DNA from: Chromatiales bacterium
Lineage (GTDB): Bacteria; Pseudomonadota; Gammaproteobacteria; Steroidobacterales; GCA-2729495
Direction: 5' to 3'
NCBI GenBank assembly: GCA_002688175.1
Contig: NZCC01000053.1
Coordinates: 31,521 to 95,520 of the forward strand
DNA length: 64,000 nucleotides
Below the pieces are notes generated by a model that worked only from the letters and a program-made list of their open reading frames with translations, searched no databases and was not told the DNA's origin. Position 1 is the first letter of the stretch. Each line of letters opens with the position of its first letter. Both the position numbers and the translations under genes were made by a program. Shown in pieces: positions 8,538 through 16,833 of this stretch.

Positions 8538-9242
8538 TCAGCGGTTGACGATAAGGCAATTCTGTCGGAGCTTCTTCAGTGCTGCGCATGCATCACGGGC
8601 TTCCATGCCGGTCATCGGCACGCTCTTGAGTCGAAACATGCTGCGCTCACTATCCGGACTCGGAGCCTCGATTAGCACGGGACCGAGCAGGGCTTCGGGC
8701 GCCATCGCTACGAGTCGCCGTAATTCCTGTTCTGCAGCAGCAACTGTCCGGAAAGCCGCAAGTTGTAGTCGGAAATTGCCAGGTCGTTCTTTTGGTTTGG
8801 CCGCTTCTTCAGCCTCGATGGTTGCCGTCAGTATCAACTGGGCTTCAGGTGTTTGCGGTGCGTCAGGGTATGTTTTAACGAATACCTCGACCGCTGCCTT
8901 GTTGCTGTCTTTGAGGATTTCTTCCCAGTGGTCGTCACGCTGAATTACATATACCCGTTCCCGAGCGGTGGCGACATATTCACTGTCGGCATACTTGTCA
9001 ATGAATACCTGGTAGGCTGTGAGTGATTTCTTGAACTCGGCTCGCTCCCATGCGCGAATAACTTTTAGTTCATCGATTCGAATGCGTGCTTGCGCAACAA
9101 ATTCACTATTTGGATGCTTGGCCAGGAATTCAAGATAGGCATTCTGGCTGTCATCACGAGTAGCAAGGTTCCAGTCCTTTTCAGGGCTTGCGCACGCTGC
9201 CAGTACCAGGGAGACAGAAAAAATAATAGAGCGGAATTTCAT
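8538..9242 (-). CDS. SPOR-domain lipoprotein with TPR-like repeats
   Basis: 234 residues. The N-terminus ends in LVLAACAS, a good lipobox with the modified cysteine near residue 17. The middle holds repeats of the type YLEFLAKHPNSEFVAQAR and YQVFIDKYADSEYVATAR, which look like the helical repeats of YbgF/BamD-like proteins. The last 80 residues (FRLQLAAFRTVAAAEQELRRL onward) fit a SPOR domain, which binds denuded peptidoglycan at division sites. Probable outer-membrane lipoprotein involved in envelope or division upkeep. No paralogue nearby. Confidence 0.8.
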   Translation of the reverse strand: MKFRSIIFSVSLVLAACASPEKDWNLATRDDSQNAYLEFLAKHPNSEFVAQARIRIDELKVIRAWERAEFKKSLTAYQVFIDKYADSEYVATARERVYVIQRDDHWEEILKDSNKAAVEVFVKTYPDAPQTPEAQLILTATIEAEEAAKPKERPGNFRLQLAAFRTVAAAEQELRRLVAMAPEALLGPVLIEAPSPDSERSMFRLKSVPMTGMEARDACAALKKLRQNCLIVNR

Positions 9243-9440
9243 TCGAGCAGTTAAATTTCACCGATGTTGCTGACAGGCCGGACGACTCCGCCATTTGTTC
9301 TTATCGTAACCGCAATTGAGGTCGTATGCATCGTCGAAGTTCGGACCAGTCAGGCAATCGCCAGCCGGCATATATGACTGTCGGGATTTTTCTTGACTGA
9401 ATGGCTATTTTGATCGTCATGTGAGCCGGCTGTTGCTTGA

Positions 9441-10847
9441 TCAGGGTAAGGCCGACGCACTCGGGTCTTCGCTCAGCGGAAAGATCAGTTTGACAAGTAA
9501 TCCGGGTTCGTTGTCCTCAAGCTCAAGACGTGCGCCGTGTCGTTGTATGATGGCCTGTACGAGGCTGAGCCCGAGACCGGCACCCGGTTTTGAGCGACTT
9601 TCATCCAGTCGAAAAAAGCGTTGCAATACCTGTTCGTATTTGTTTTCAGGGATGCCTGACCCTGAATCCATTACCGATAGTATTGTGTGGTTTGGGTTGC
9701 ACCGCAGACTGATAGATACTTTACCGCCGGTCGGGGTGTATTTGATCGCATTGTCGAGCAGATTGGTAATGGCCTGGAACAGAAGATTCCGGTCACCGCG
9801 CACTTCGATCATACCGGGTGCATCGCAACTCAGACTGATGGATTTCTCATCTGCTAGTGCTTTGTACAACTCATAGCCATCGCGAACACATTGACTCAGA
9901 TTAATCGGATTCAATGCCGTTTCATAAGTTCCGGATTCGATACGTGCAATGCTAAGTAACGAGGCGAATGTTGCCAGCAGGCCATCTGCATCTTCAATAC
10001 AGTTGTCGATTTCCTCAATTTCGCCGGAGTCCGCAATCTGACGAAGATCCTCAAGTCGGTTTCGCAGGCGCGTGAGTGGCGTACGCAGGTCATGGGCAAT
10101 GTTGTCAGAAATATGCTGAATGTTGCTCATCAGCGATTCGATCTGATCCATCATCGCATTCAGGTTATTCGCCAGTTCATCAAACTCATCGCCACTGCCG
10201 GTTGTGATGATCCGTTGCGTGAGGTCACCATCCGTGATGCGTTTGCCGGTTGAGTTGAATTGTCCGACGCGGCGCAATACGTTGTTGCTCATCATGAGAC
10301 CACCGGTCAGCGCCAGGGCCAGTGTGATGGCCAGCCCCCAGAATAAGGTTCTATCGAACAGCCGTGTCAGTTGTGTCAGCACTCGTACTTTCCGGCCGAC
10401 GAGCAGGCGCAGATCTGGTTCCGGCGCCAAGACCCTCGCTCGAACCATAATGCTTTCACCGGTCGTTTCAGAGTACTCGAACGTAACCCAGCCATCGACA
10501 TCTGCGATTAGTGTGGGCCACTTGCTGGCACTTCCTACCATTGAGGTGAGATTGGCATCAGCCAGCAAATAAATCGCATCACCGTCAGGATTGGCGCTGA
10601 TGCGCATGGCGATGATGCGAGCCAATCCCTGTGGGCCGCGTTGTCTATATTGTTCGTTGAGTCCGGCAATATCCGTCTGGATCGCGGCCTTGGTTTCCTG
10701 TTCAACGTAGTCTGTCGTGGACCAGCTTATGAAAATAAACAGGACTGTTACGGATAAGAAAAACAATACCATGTACCTGAGTGTCAACAGGAACGTGGTT
10801 GTGCGTAGCTGATCAGCCAGTCGTATCAATTTTATATCCTGCGCCAC
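9441..10847 (-). CDS. Sensor histidine kinase, EnvZ/QseC-like
   Basis: 468 residues. Two membrane segments (about 25-42 and 168-188) bracket a 125-residue periplasmic region. A HAMP domain follows, then the H-box DNIAHDLRTPLTRLR with phospho-acceptor His252, the N-box NLLDNAIKYTP, and G-boxes DSGSGIP and GAGLGLSLV. All catalytic motifs are intact. Its start overlaps the response-regulator stop by 35 bases, so the pair is translationally coupled. The signal is not predictable. A role in envelope or metal stress is typical of this architecture but not shown. Confidence 0.94.
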   Translation of the reverse strand: MAQDIKLIRLADQLRTTTFLLTLRYMVLFFLSVTVLFIFISWSTTDYVEQETKAAIQTDIAGLNEQYRQRGPQGLARIIAMRISANPDGDAIYLLADANLTSMVGSASKWPTLIADVDGWVTFEYSETTGESIMVRARVLAPEPDLRLLVGRKVRVLTQLTRLFDRTLFWGLAITLALALTGGLMMSNNVLRRVGQFNSTGKRITDGDLTQRIITTGSGDEFDELANNLNAMMDQIESLMSNIQHISDNIAHDLRTPLTRLRNRLEDLRQIADSGEIEEIDNCIEDADGLLATFASLLSIARIESGTYETALNPINLSQCVRDGYELYKALADEKSISLSCDAPGMIEVRGDRNLLFQAITNLLDNAIKYTPTGGKVSISLRCNPNHTILSVMDSGSGIPENKYEQVLQRFFRLDESRSKPGAGLGLSLVQAIIQRHGARLELEDNEPGLLVKLIFPLSEDPSASALP

Positions 10848-11493
10848 GTACCGTGTGGATTAACGGCATTGCAAAATCTTTATCAATTTTTGCCCGCAGG
10901 CGGCTGATATGTACATCGATGACATTGGTTTGCGGATCGAAATGATAGTCCCAGACATTTTCCAACAACATCGTTCGCGTGACGACCTGCCCCTTATGCC
11001 TTAGAAGATACTCGAGCAATTGAAAGTCACGTGGCTGCAACGTGATTACCTGATCATCACGGCGGACTTCTCTGGAAAGCAGGTCCATGTGCAGGTCTGC
11101 GATGCTCAGCTCTGTTTCGGTTGTTGTTTGTCCCATCGATCGGCGGGATAGAGCTGTGATACGAGCTTCCAGTTCGCTGAATGCAAACGGTTTGACTAGA
11201 TAATCGTCGGCGCCTGCTTGCAGTCCCTTGACCCGGTCATCAACCTGGCCAAGGGCGCTGAGAATCAGGACCGGTGTATTGTCGTCGGAGGCGCGTAGCG
11301 TGCGCGTGATCGACAGGCCGTCAACGCCTGGCAGCATTCGATCGACGATCAACACATCGTAGGATTCGGTTGTGGCCATGAACAGTCCATCTTTACCGTT
11401 ATCCGCGTGGTCGATAGTATGCCCGGCCTCCTTGAAGCCTCGGACGATGAAGTCGGCGACACTGCGGTCATCTTCAATTAATAGGATTCGCAT
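10813..11493 (-). CDS. OmpR-family response regulator
   Basis: 226 residues from the ATG at 11493, where the receiver domain begins MRILLIEDD. An in-frame ATG 45 bases upstream adds nothing conserved. Asp51 in LIVDRMLPG is the phospho-acceptor, with the switch lysine in DDYLVKPF. The C-terminal winged helix carries RDFQLLEYLLRH and VIDVHISRLRAKI, the OmpR/PhoB DNA-binding type. It is upstream in the operon with the kinase, so the promoter lies to the right of 11493. Confidence 0.95.
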   Translation of the reverse strand: MRILLIEDDRSVADFIVRGFKEAGHTIDHADNGKDGLFMATTESYDVLIVDRMLPGVDGLSITRTLRASDDNTPVLILSALGQVDDRVKGLQAGADDYLVKPFAFSELEARITALSRRSMGQTTTETELSIADLHMDLLSREVRRDDQVITLQPRDFQLLEYLLRHKGQVVTRTMLLENVWDYHFDPQTNVIDVHISRLRAKIDKDFAMPLIHTVRGAGYKIDTTG

Positions 11494-11706
11494 GGGGTAA
11501 TCTGCTAGTCGATCCGGCTGGTAGCCTAGCAGACGCAAGACCGATATGAATGATTATGTTAAATATCGGCAGCTGAGCTGCATGGCCTGGTTAATGTTTC
11601 AATCTAAGTTTATGTATTAGAAGGTATTAATGCCAATCTGGCAACATTACAAAGAATTAATGTTACGGAAATCGGTTGGTTATGTGTGTCTCGCTATACT
11701 TCTTAC

Positions 11707-11876
11707 ATCGATTGAAATACGACTTATCAGCTGAACCGGCAAGACTTGCGTCATCACCCCTAAGTATGTGTTGCCTGTTTCTGAATACTAACAAGATTGC
11801 GTCGCGGTTTTAAAAGATTTGCTAACCTCCAAGCAATAATAATGAAAGCCCGGTTTCCCCCACCGGGCTTTTTTTT
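11707..11876 (+). ncRNA. Candidate small RNA ending in a strong terminator
   Basis: Inferred, not recognised from a known family. A good -10 hexamer TATACT sits at 11695-11700 and the transcript would end in the textbook Rho-independent terminator at 11846-11876, giving about 170 nt. No plus-strand gene lies anywhere upstream that the terminator could serve, since both flanking genes read leftward. The RNA would contain an exposed CCTCC (11826-11830) just before the terminator stem, able to pair with Shine-Dalgarno sequences. A 15-codon frame inside (ATGTGTTGCCTG start) is too short to judge. The -35 region is weak. Confidence 0.4.
11846..11876 (+). terminator. Rho-independent terminator, orphan
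   Basis: Stem AAGCCCGGT (11846-11854), seven-base loop, ACCGGGCTT (11862-11870), then a run of eight T ending at 11876. Perfect 9-bp G+C-rich stem on the plus strand. There is no plus-strand CDS upstream. Confidence 0.85.
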
Positions 11877-12116
11877 GTCCTGTGTTTGCCCATTAGTGAT
11901 TTTTTGAGATGACTTCAATGCCTGTGCAAGGTCGGCAGCAATAAATCGTGGATGTGCTAAGACTATTGTTGTCTAAGTGCTGAAAATCGTAACTCGGTGG
12001 TAAAGACTACGCCAGTGCGGTGGGGCGTCGGTTATATTGCAGGAACGAATCCAGAGCGTGTTGATGCTGAGTAGTTTTTGAGTGTGTGTTCAGGTGCCCT
12101 GTACCAGGATGACCCG

Positions 12117-12147
12117 CATAAAAGAAGGCCCGCTTGCGCGGGCCTTC
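12117..12147 (-). terminator. Terminator of the 34-codon gene
   Basis: On the minus strand GAAGGCCCGC, loop GCAA, GCGGGCCTTC forms a perfect 10-bp stem (12147 down to 12124), followed by TTTTATG. It starts 28 bases after the stop of the small gene at 12176-12280. The plus strand has no T-run after the stem, so direction favours minus. Confidence 0.7.
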
Positions 12148-12175
12148 GTGAGATCGGGTAAGCCCAACTTCAGGA

Positions 12176-12280
12176 TCAGTCTCTCGATCCGATCGTCCAG
12201 GCAGGCAAAAAAGGATATGGATCTATTGCCGAGCCAGGTTGCGAGGATTGTTGGGATACCTTTAGACTCTCACTAGACAT
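12176..12280 (-). CDS. Small protein, 34 residues, unknown
   Basis: Read directly from the minus strand: ATG at 12280, TGA at 12178-12176, a second in-frame TGA two codons later. The start is preceded at 7 bases by AGGAGG within AGGAGGTGATCC, a 12-base complement of the 16S rRNA 3' end. The peptide opens MSSESLKVSQQSS (serine- and glutamine-rich), has DPYPFLPAW in the second half and ends TIGSRD. It has no cysteine, no membrane segment and no signal peptide. A terminator follows 28 bases after the stop, and a weak promoter can be proposed upstream. I do not recognise it. No modification enzyme or toxin partner is adjacent, so RiPP precursor, leader peptide or free-standing small protein all remain open. 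Confidence 0.6.
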   Translation of the reverse strand: MSSESLKVSQQSSQPGSAIDPYPFLPAWTIGSRD

Positions 12281-12281
12281 G

Positions 12282-12293
12282 GGATCACCTCCT
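12282..12293 (-). promoter_or_regulatory. Extended Shine-Dalgarno, 12-base anti-SD match
   Basis: Minus strand AGGAGGTGATCC is the exact complement of GGATCACCTCCT, the last bases of 16S rRNA. It sits one base before the ATG at 12280, with AGGAGG spaced 7 bases from the start codon. Natural ribosome sites rarely exceed 6-8 matched bases, so very efficient or unusually stable initiation is inferred. Confidence 0.75.
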
Positions 12294-12316
12294 AGATGTT
12301 GTTGGGCCAGTCCGGG

Positions 12317-12346
12317 AGTATGTCTTGTCCGACATGGGCTTAGCAA
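12317..12346 (-). promoter_or_regulatory. Possible promoter of the 34-codon gene
   Basis: Minus strand TTGCTA (12346-12341), an 18-base spacer and CATACT (12322-12317) match sigma-70 consensus at 4 of 6 positions each. Transcription would start near 12310, giving a leader of about 30 bases. The match is modest. Confidence 0.3.
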
Positions 12347-12405
12347 CCGTATTTATCGATTTATGGGTACCAGTGGTCAGCTGAGTGCGTAAAACAGGAT
12401 CTGGA

Positions 12406-13308
12406 TCACAATCCGTCAAGGTATTGTTCCTGACGTCTGCGCTCGGCTGCATCCGGTAGCCGGCCCAGTGCCGCGCCAAGATTATCGACTACGTGCCGGC
12501 TTTGGGTCATGCCCGGGATTGCACAGTTAACGGCGGGGTGGGAAATCACGTATTTCAGGAAAAACTGTGCCCAGCTGGTGCAGTCAAATTCAATAGCCCA
12601 ATCGGGCAGAGGCCGATCACCGACCTTCTTGAACAGTGCGCCACGGCCCAGTGGCAGGTTTGCCAGTACCGCGATGCCCTTATCAACTGCCAATGGCAGG
12701 ATGCGCTCGGCGGCTTCGCGGTCAACCAGACTGTAGTTCACCTGGATGAAATCCAGCGGGTATTTATTCATCACATCAAGAAATTCAGTGAATTGATTGC
12801 CGCGTGAGGTGGTAATGCCGACATAACGAATGCGTCCGGCGATCTGCTGTTCGCGTAGTACCGGTAACATGGTGTCTACGCCGCGCAGATTGTGTGACTG
12901 CACCAGGTCAAGCTGTTCGGTTTGCAGTTGTGTGAATGAGTTTGCCAGTCGCTCCGGCCCGCTATCGTCAGCTGCGCGGTCGGACTTGGTCGCGACGAAA
13001 AGTTGATCGCGAATGCCGAGAGTTTTGATCAGCTGACCAAGGATAGTTTCAGAACTGCGGTATATTGGTGCGGTATCGATCAATGTACCGCCGTGTTCAT
13101 GGAAAGTTCTGAGTGCTTGTTTCAGGCATGCCTGATGCTCGGCATCACCAATTGAATAACGGTTGGTACCAAGGCCGATCACCGGGAGAGTTTCGCTGGT
13201 GCCAGGAATGGTTTTGCTAATAACTTTCACGGCCCTTGCCTTTAGCGGGTTCCAGTTAAGGCTGAGGGCGACACCAGTGGCTTGTTTGATGAGTTGGCGG
13301 CGGTTCAT
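12406..13308 (-). CDS. Aldo/keto reductase with twin-arginine signal
   Basis: 300 residues. The N-terminus MNRRQLIKQATGVALSL is a Tat-type signal (RRQLIK) running to about residue 27. The AKR barrel follows: IGLGTNRYSIG, DTAPIYRSSE with catalytic tyrosine, LFVATKSD with catalytic lysine, LVQSHNL, and AIPGMTQSRHVVDNLGA for cofactor binding near the end. The length is normal for AKRs. Tat export could deliver a cofactor-loaded enzyme to the periplasm, which is unusual for NADPH-dependent reductases. Upstream on the same strand is an MFS carrier, 66 bases away. Downstream is the 34-codon gene, 125 bases away, probably a separate transcript. Confidence 0.9.
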   Translation of the reverse strand: MNRRQLIKQATGVALSLNWNPLKARAVKVISKTIPGTSETLPVIGLGTNRYSIGDAEHQACLKQALRTFHEHGGTLIDTAPIYRSSETILGQLIKTLGIRDQLFVATKSDRAADDSGPERLANSFTQLQTEQLDLVQSHNLRGVDTMLPVLREQQIAGRIRYVGITTSRGNQFTEFLDVMNKYPLDFIQVNYSLVDREAAERILPLAVDKGIAVLANLPLGRGALFKKVGDRPLPDWAIEFDCTSWAQFFLKYVISHPAVNCAIPGMTQSRHVVDNLGAALGRLPDAAERRRQEQYLDGL

Positions 13309-13374
13309 GTCAAATCCTCATATTGAAATGAATCGGAGCTCAGCATCAGGGGCCGGGCTGATCTATTTTCATGA

Positions 13375-14610
13375 TTATATCTTCTTGCGCTTGTCTCGTT
13401 GCTGGGGTGGCGGAATCGTAAAAGCATATATGCTGATAATCGCCATCAGAACGCCACCGAGCAGCATAGGTGCATTTGGCTGTAACTTGTAAAGGCTTGT
13501 GCCGACAATCGGACCCAGGATTGCTCCTGCCGTGTTGGCCGCTGCCAGGTAACCAGCCGCCGTGCCCTGTTCGTGTGGTTCGACAGTCAGGCTCGCACTG
13601 CCATTGATGCCCGGCGTCGCACAGGCGAAAGAGATACCCAGAATTGCGAAGCCGGCGGCCAGGAACGGCATAGATGGTGCTAAGGCCATCGTGAACAGGC
13701 CTACAGAAAAAGTTGGCCCGCACAGACGCAGCAGAATTTGTGGAGAGATTCGGATGATCTGAAACAAAACGCCCTGTACAAGGGTGATCACTACTGCCAT
13801 GCAGGCTAACATCATGCCGGCAAAGCGCATGACTTCTGCCATATCCGTGATGCCGAAGCGGTCTTGTATATAGAAAGAGGTCACAAAATTCAGTGAGATA
13901 AAAATAACGAAAAAGGACGCCCAAATGATCATGTATGGGCGTAACAGTGGGTCAGTAAATTTCAGTGTCGACTTCGGCCGGTCTTTTTGTAGTTTACGTT
14001 CACGGTGTTGTTCGGGTTCGACTAGCCAGATAATCGCGGCCAGTCCACCCGCAAACGAGACGGCTGCTGCCGCATACATCGGGAACAGTGCGCCCATAAA
14101 TGCGAGGCCGCCGCCGATCGCCGGACCCAGGATCGAACCTATGCTGTTCGCGCTTCCGATCAGCGCCATACCCTTGGCCCGATTCTGCCAGTCCGTGACG
14201 TCAGCGATATAAGCTGCAGCCGATGGGTAAATTGATGATGCCGTCAGGCCGTAGATCATCCGCGATATGAAGATCATCACGATCAGGCCTGATGTTGTGA
14301 CTGCACCCTGCAGGCCCAACTTAAGTGAATAGGCCATCATTAACGTGCCGATACCGCTGCCAAACAGGCCAGTGATGAAAACTGGTTTACGACCAATTGA
14401 ATCACTTTTCCGGCCCCAAAACGGTGCCGCGAAGATCAGCGAAATATTTGCCAGCGAAAATGTGATCCCAAACTGCCACTCTGTCAGTCCGACAGACCGG
14501 GCCATCGGGGCAACAATAATGAACAATAGCGACTGGCCGATCGCAAAAATAACGACACCGCCGGCCAGCATAAATTTGCCGTAGTTATACGCTTTGTTTG
14601 TCTCGGTCAT
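13375..14610 (-). CDS. MFS transporter, TetA/drug-resistance-like
   Basis: 411 residues with about 12 membrane segments. After the first two helices comes FWGRKSDSIGRKPVF, the MFS loop 2-3 motif (GxxSDxxGRK). GSANSIGSILGPAIGGGLAF in helix 5 is the antiporter motif C (GPxxGG), as in TetA and other drug/proton antiporters. Substrate unknown; position before the exported AKR is compatible with export of a metabolite or toxin. ATG at 14610 begins a sensible hydrophilic N-terminus. Confidence 0.9.
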   Translation of the reverse strand: MTETNKAYNYGKFMLAGGVVIFAIGQSLLFIIVAPMARSVGLTEWQFGITFSLANISLIFAAPFWGRKSDSIGRKPVFITGLFGSGIGTLMMAYSLKLGLQGAVTTSGLIVMIFISRMIYGLTASSIYPSAAAYIADVTDWQNRAKGMALIGSANSIGSILGPAIGGGLAFMGALFPMYAAAAVSFAGGLAAIIWLVEPEQHRERKLQKDRPKSTLKFTDPLLRPYMIIWASFFVIFISLNFVTSFYIQDRFGITDMAEVMRFAGMMLACMAVVITLVQGVLFQIIRISPQILLRLCGPTFSVGLFTMALAPSMPFLAAGFAILGISFACATPGINGSASLTVEPHEQGTAAGYLAAANTAGAILGPIVGTSLYKLQPNAPMLLGGVLMAIISIYAFTIPPPQQRDKRKKI

Positions 14611-14728
14611 AGATATCTCAGTGAATCGCGGGGGATGCTCTCACGTGAGACCGTCAACCGCACGGTCACCGGCGGGGTGTGACCATTTTTTTTGCCAGCC
14701 CCGGGTATGGGGTATTGTCACAGGGCAG

Positions 14729-16735
14729 TTAGTTGTTTGTGGGTAGCGCGAAGGCAGTTACATAGTCACCGGGGAACGGGTAAATGAACGGGTGTCCGCC
14801 GGAAGCAATGACGATAAATTGCCGGCCATCGATGGCGTAGGTCATCGGCATCGCAAATGCGCCGGTGGGTAGCTCAAATGCCCAAAGTTCCTCGCCGCTG
14901 ACGATATCGAAGGCACGAATCCGTTCGTCCTGTGTTGCGCCGATGAAGACCAGTCCGCCTGCAGTAATGATCGGGCCGCCTAAGGAGGCGGTGCCCCACT
15001 TCAGTGGGAGTGGTACCGGCACCAGTTTATCGAGTGTTCCCAAGGTGCTTCGCCACAGGATCTCGCCGGCGGTGAGGTCGACCGCGACGAGAGCGGACCA
15101 CGGTGGGGTGATGCATGGTGTGAACATGGGTGAGACGAATGGTCCCTGTTTCAGGGCATAGGGCGTACCGATTAATGCCGCCGGTGCGCCCATCATATTT
15201 TCGGCACTCGATGCGCTGACTTCATTGAGTTTGTCGAGTGGAATCAACTGCGCGAAATGAGCCATGCGCATCGTCTTGGCAATCAGGATTTTGCCTTTCG
15301 GTTCTACGGCAACACCGCCCCAGTTTATGCCGCCGGCCGTGGCCGGGACGATGATGGTACCTTCGATAGATGGTGGGGTGAAAATCGGACCGAATCGGGC
15401 GCCGGCATATTTCTTCTTGCATTGTGCCTTGTCAAAAAAAGTGATGCCCCAGAAATCATCGGGACCAAAGTCATGAGGTACCAGTGGCGGCGGTCGGACC
15501 GGAAACGGTTGAGTCGGTGACAGGTGTTCACCGGGGACGCCATCCTGCGGCACCGGGCGCTCTTCAATGGGGAAAAATGGCTCACCTGTTTCGCGATGGA
15601 ATATATACAACATGCCTGTTTTCGTCGCCTGGATAACAGCCGGAAAGGGTTCGCCCTCTTTTTCTAAATCAATAAACGTGGGCTGGGCCGCGTTGTCATA
15701 GTCCCAGACATCGTGATGAATGGTCTGAAAATGCCAGACGACCTTCCCGGTTGAGCCACGTAAGGCAACGATTGAATCGGCATAGCGGTTGTCGCCAGGC
15801 CGGGTGCCGCCATAGAAATCGGGAGACGGGCCTGACGTTGGCAGAAATACCAGGTCGCGTTGTTCGTCAACGCTAATCGGCCCCCAGGCGTTGGCACCGC
15901 CGGTATGGCCTGCAGAATTATCAAGCCATTCGTCATGCATGGGGTCAGCAAGGTCTCGTGGCACCGGGTCGAAGCTCCAGCGAGGGGCGCCTGTGCGGAG
16001 GTCAAACGCACGAATGACACCGCTCGGTGCGTTATAACGGTGATTGTCACGCACGCTTGAACCAATGATGGCAATGTCATTGATAATAGAAGGGGGGTTG
16101 GCGAACCGGACCTCGCCGATAGCGGCAGGCGGAGTTGCGTTCAATACGTCCGGTTCGATGTTGACGCTACCGTCACGGCCGAAGTCCTTGCACGGTTTAC
16201 CGGAGCGAGCATCGATCGCAATCAGGCGCAGGTCATTCGTTGCCGTCAGGATTCGGTGACGACATGCGGCTGATTCGTCTAGTGATTCATCTTTCCAGTA
16301 GGCTACGCCACGGCAATTTACAAATGGCGGGCTTTCTAAGCCTTCCGGGTCGGCTTCTGACCCATAACCTCCAATGCGAATGGCCGGGTCATAGACCCAG
16401 CGTTCTGTTCCATTCATCGGGTCGAGAGCGATGATGCGATTGAAGGGCGTGCAGGTCATCAGGTGTCCGCCGGCAGCCTCCGGTAGCAGAATGGGATTGA
16501 CTTGGGTTCTGGCGGTAGCATTCTGAAAATCTGAACGTCGCACCAATTCACCGGTCCGGTATTGCCAGGCAATCTCGAGTTGCCCGACGTTATCAGCGTT
16601 GATCTGATCGAGATCCGAGTATTGCTGTCCCCCGCTATTGCCCGAGTACGTGGGCCATTGGCTATCGGCAGCGAAAGCCGTGCTGCTCAGTAACATTAAT
16701 AGTGTGATAGCTGGCAGATGCCTGAATTTGTTCAT
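14729..16735 (-). CDS. Periplasmic PQQ-dependent dehydrogenase
   Basis: 668 residues. The signal peptide (LPAITLLMLLSSTAFAAD) leads into an eight-blade PQQ propeller beginning WPTYSGNSGGQQYSDLDQI, with blades visible at TCTPFNRIIALD, IAIDARSGK, FDLRTGAPRW, ALRGSTGKVVWHFQ and LVAVDLTAGEILW. It resembles the periplasmic domain of glucose/quinate dehydrogenases (Gcd/QuiA) but lacks their five-helix membrane domain, so it is soluble or loosely attached. It should oxidise a sugar, alcohol or cyclic polyol and pass electrons to ubiquinone or a cytochrome. No pqq genes lie in the window. Divergent from the SDR at 16834. Confidence 0.9.
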   Translation of the reverse strand: MNKFRHLPAITLLMLLSSTAFAADSQWPTYSGNSGGQQYSDLDQINADNVGQLEIAWQYRTGELVRRSDFQNATARTQVNPILLPEAAGGHLMTCTPFNRIIALDPMNGTERWVYDPAIRIGGYGSEADPEGLESPPFVNCRGVAYWKDESLDESAACRHRILTATNDLRLIAIDARSGKPCKDFGRDGSVNIEPDVLNATPPAAIGEVRFANPPSIINDIAIIGSSVRDNHRYNAPSGVIRAFDLRTGAPRWSFDPVPRDLADPMHDEWLDNSAGHTGGANAWGPISVDEQRDLVFLPTSGPSPDFYGGTRPGDNRYADSIVALRGSTGKVVWHFQTIHHDVWDYDNAAQPTFIDLEKEGEPFPAVIQATKTGMLYIFHRETGEPFFPIEERPVPQDGVPGEHLSPTQPFPVRPPPLVPHDFGPDDFWGITFFDKAQCKKKYAGARFGPIFTPPSIEGTIIVPATAGGINWGGVAVEPKGKILIAKTMRMAHFAQLIPLDKLNEVSASSAENMMGAPAALIGTPYALKQGPFVSPMFTPCITPPWSALVAVDLTAGEILWRSTLGTLDKLVPVPLPLKWGTASLGGPIITAGGLVFIGATQDERIRAFDIVSGEELWAFELPTGAFAMPMTYAIDGRQFIVIASGGHPFIYPFPGDYVTAFALPTNN

Positions 16736-16833
16736 AAGCTGGTTTCAGGATGGATAGGATTCGTCTTTCTGGTTGCGCCGTGCGCAACCTGGTCATTTAA
16801 TACGGTTATTGTATAAGAACCGGATGCGGATTT

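Larger units (their letters stand above)
11494..12175. other. Gene-poor region with orphan terminator
   Basis: About 680 bases with no ordinary protein gene. The right part of this gap carries a hairpin for the small gene at 12176-12280. The left part holds the response-regulator promoter, transcribed leftward. Between them is a strong plus-strand terminator with no plus-strand gene before it, listed separately as a candidate small RNA. Confidence 0.6.

Noticed and set aside
12082..12276. 64-codon plus-strand frame over the 34-codon gene
   Set aside because: No ribosome-binding site, and it spans the terminator hairpin; the minus-strand reading has far better signals.
12281..12293. GGATCACCTCCT looks like the 3' end of 16S rRNA
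   Set aside because: No other 16S sequence surrounds it. Read on the minus strand it is a perfectly spaced Shine-Dalgarno before an ATG.
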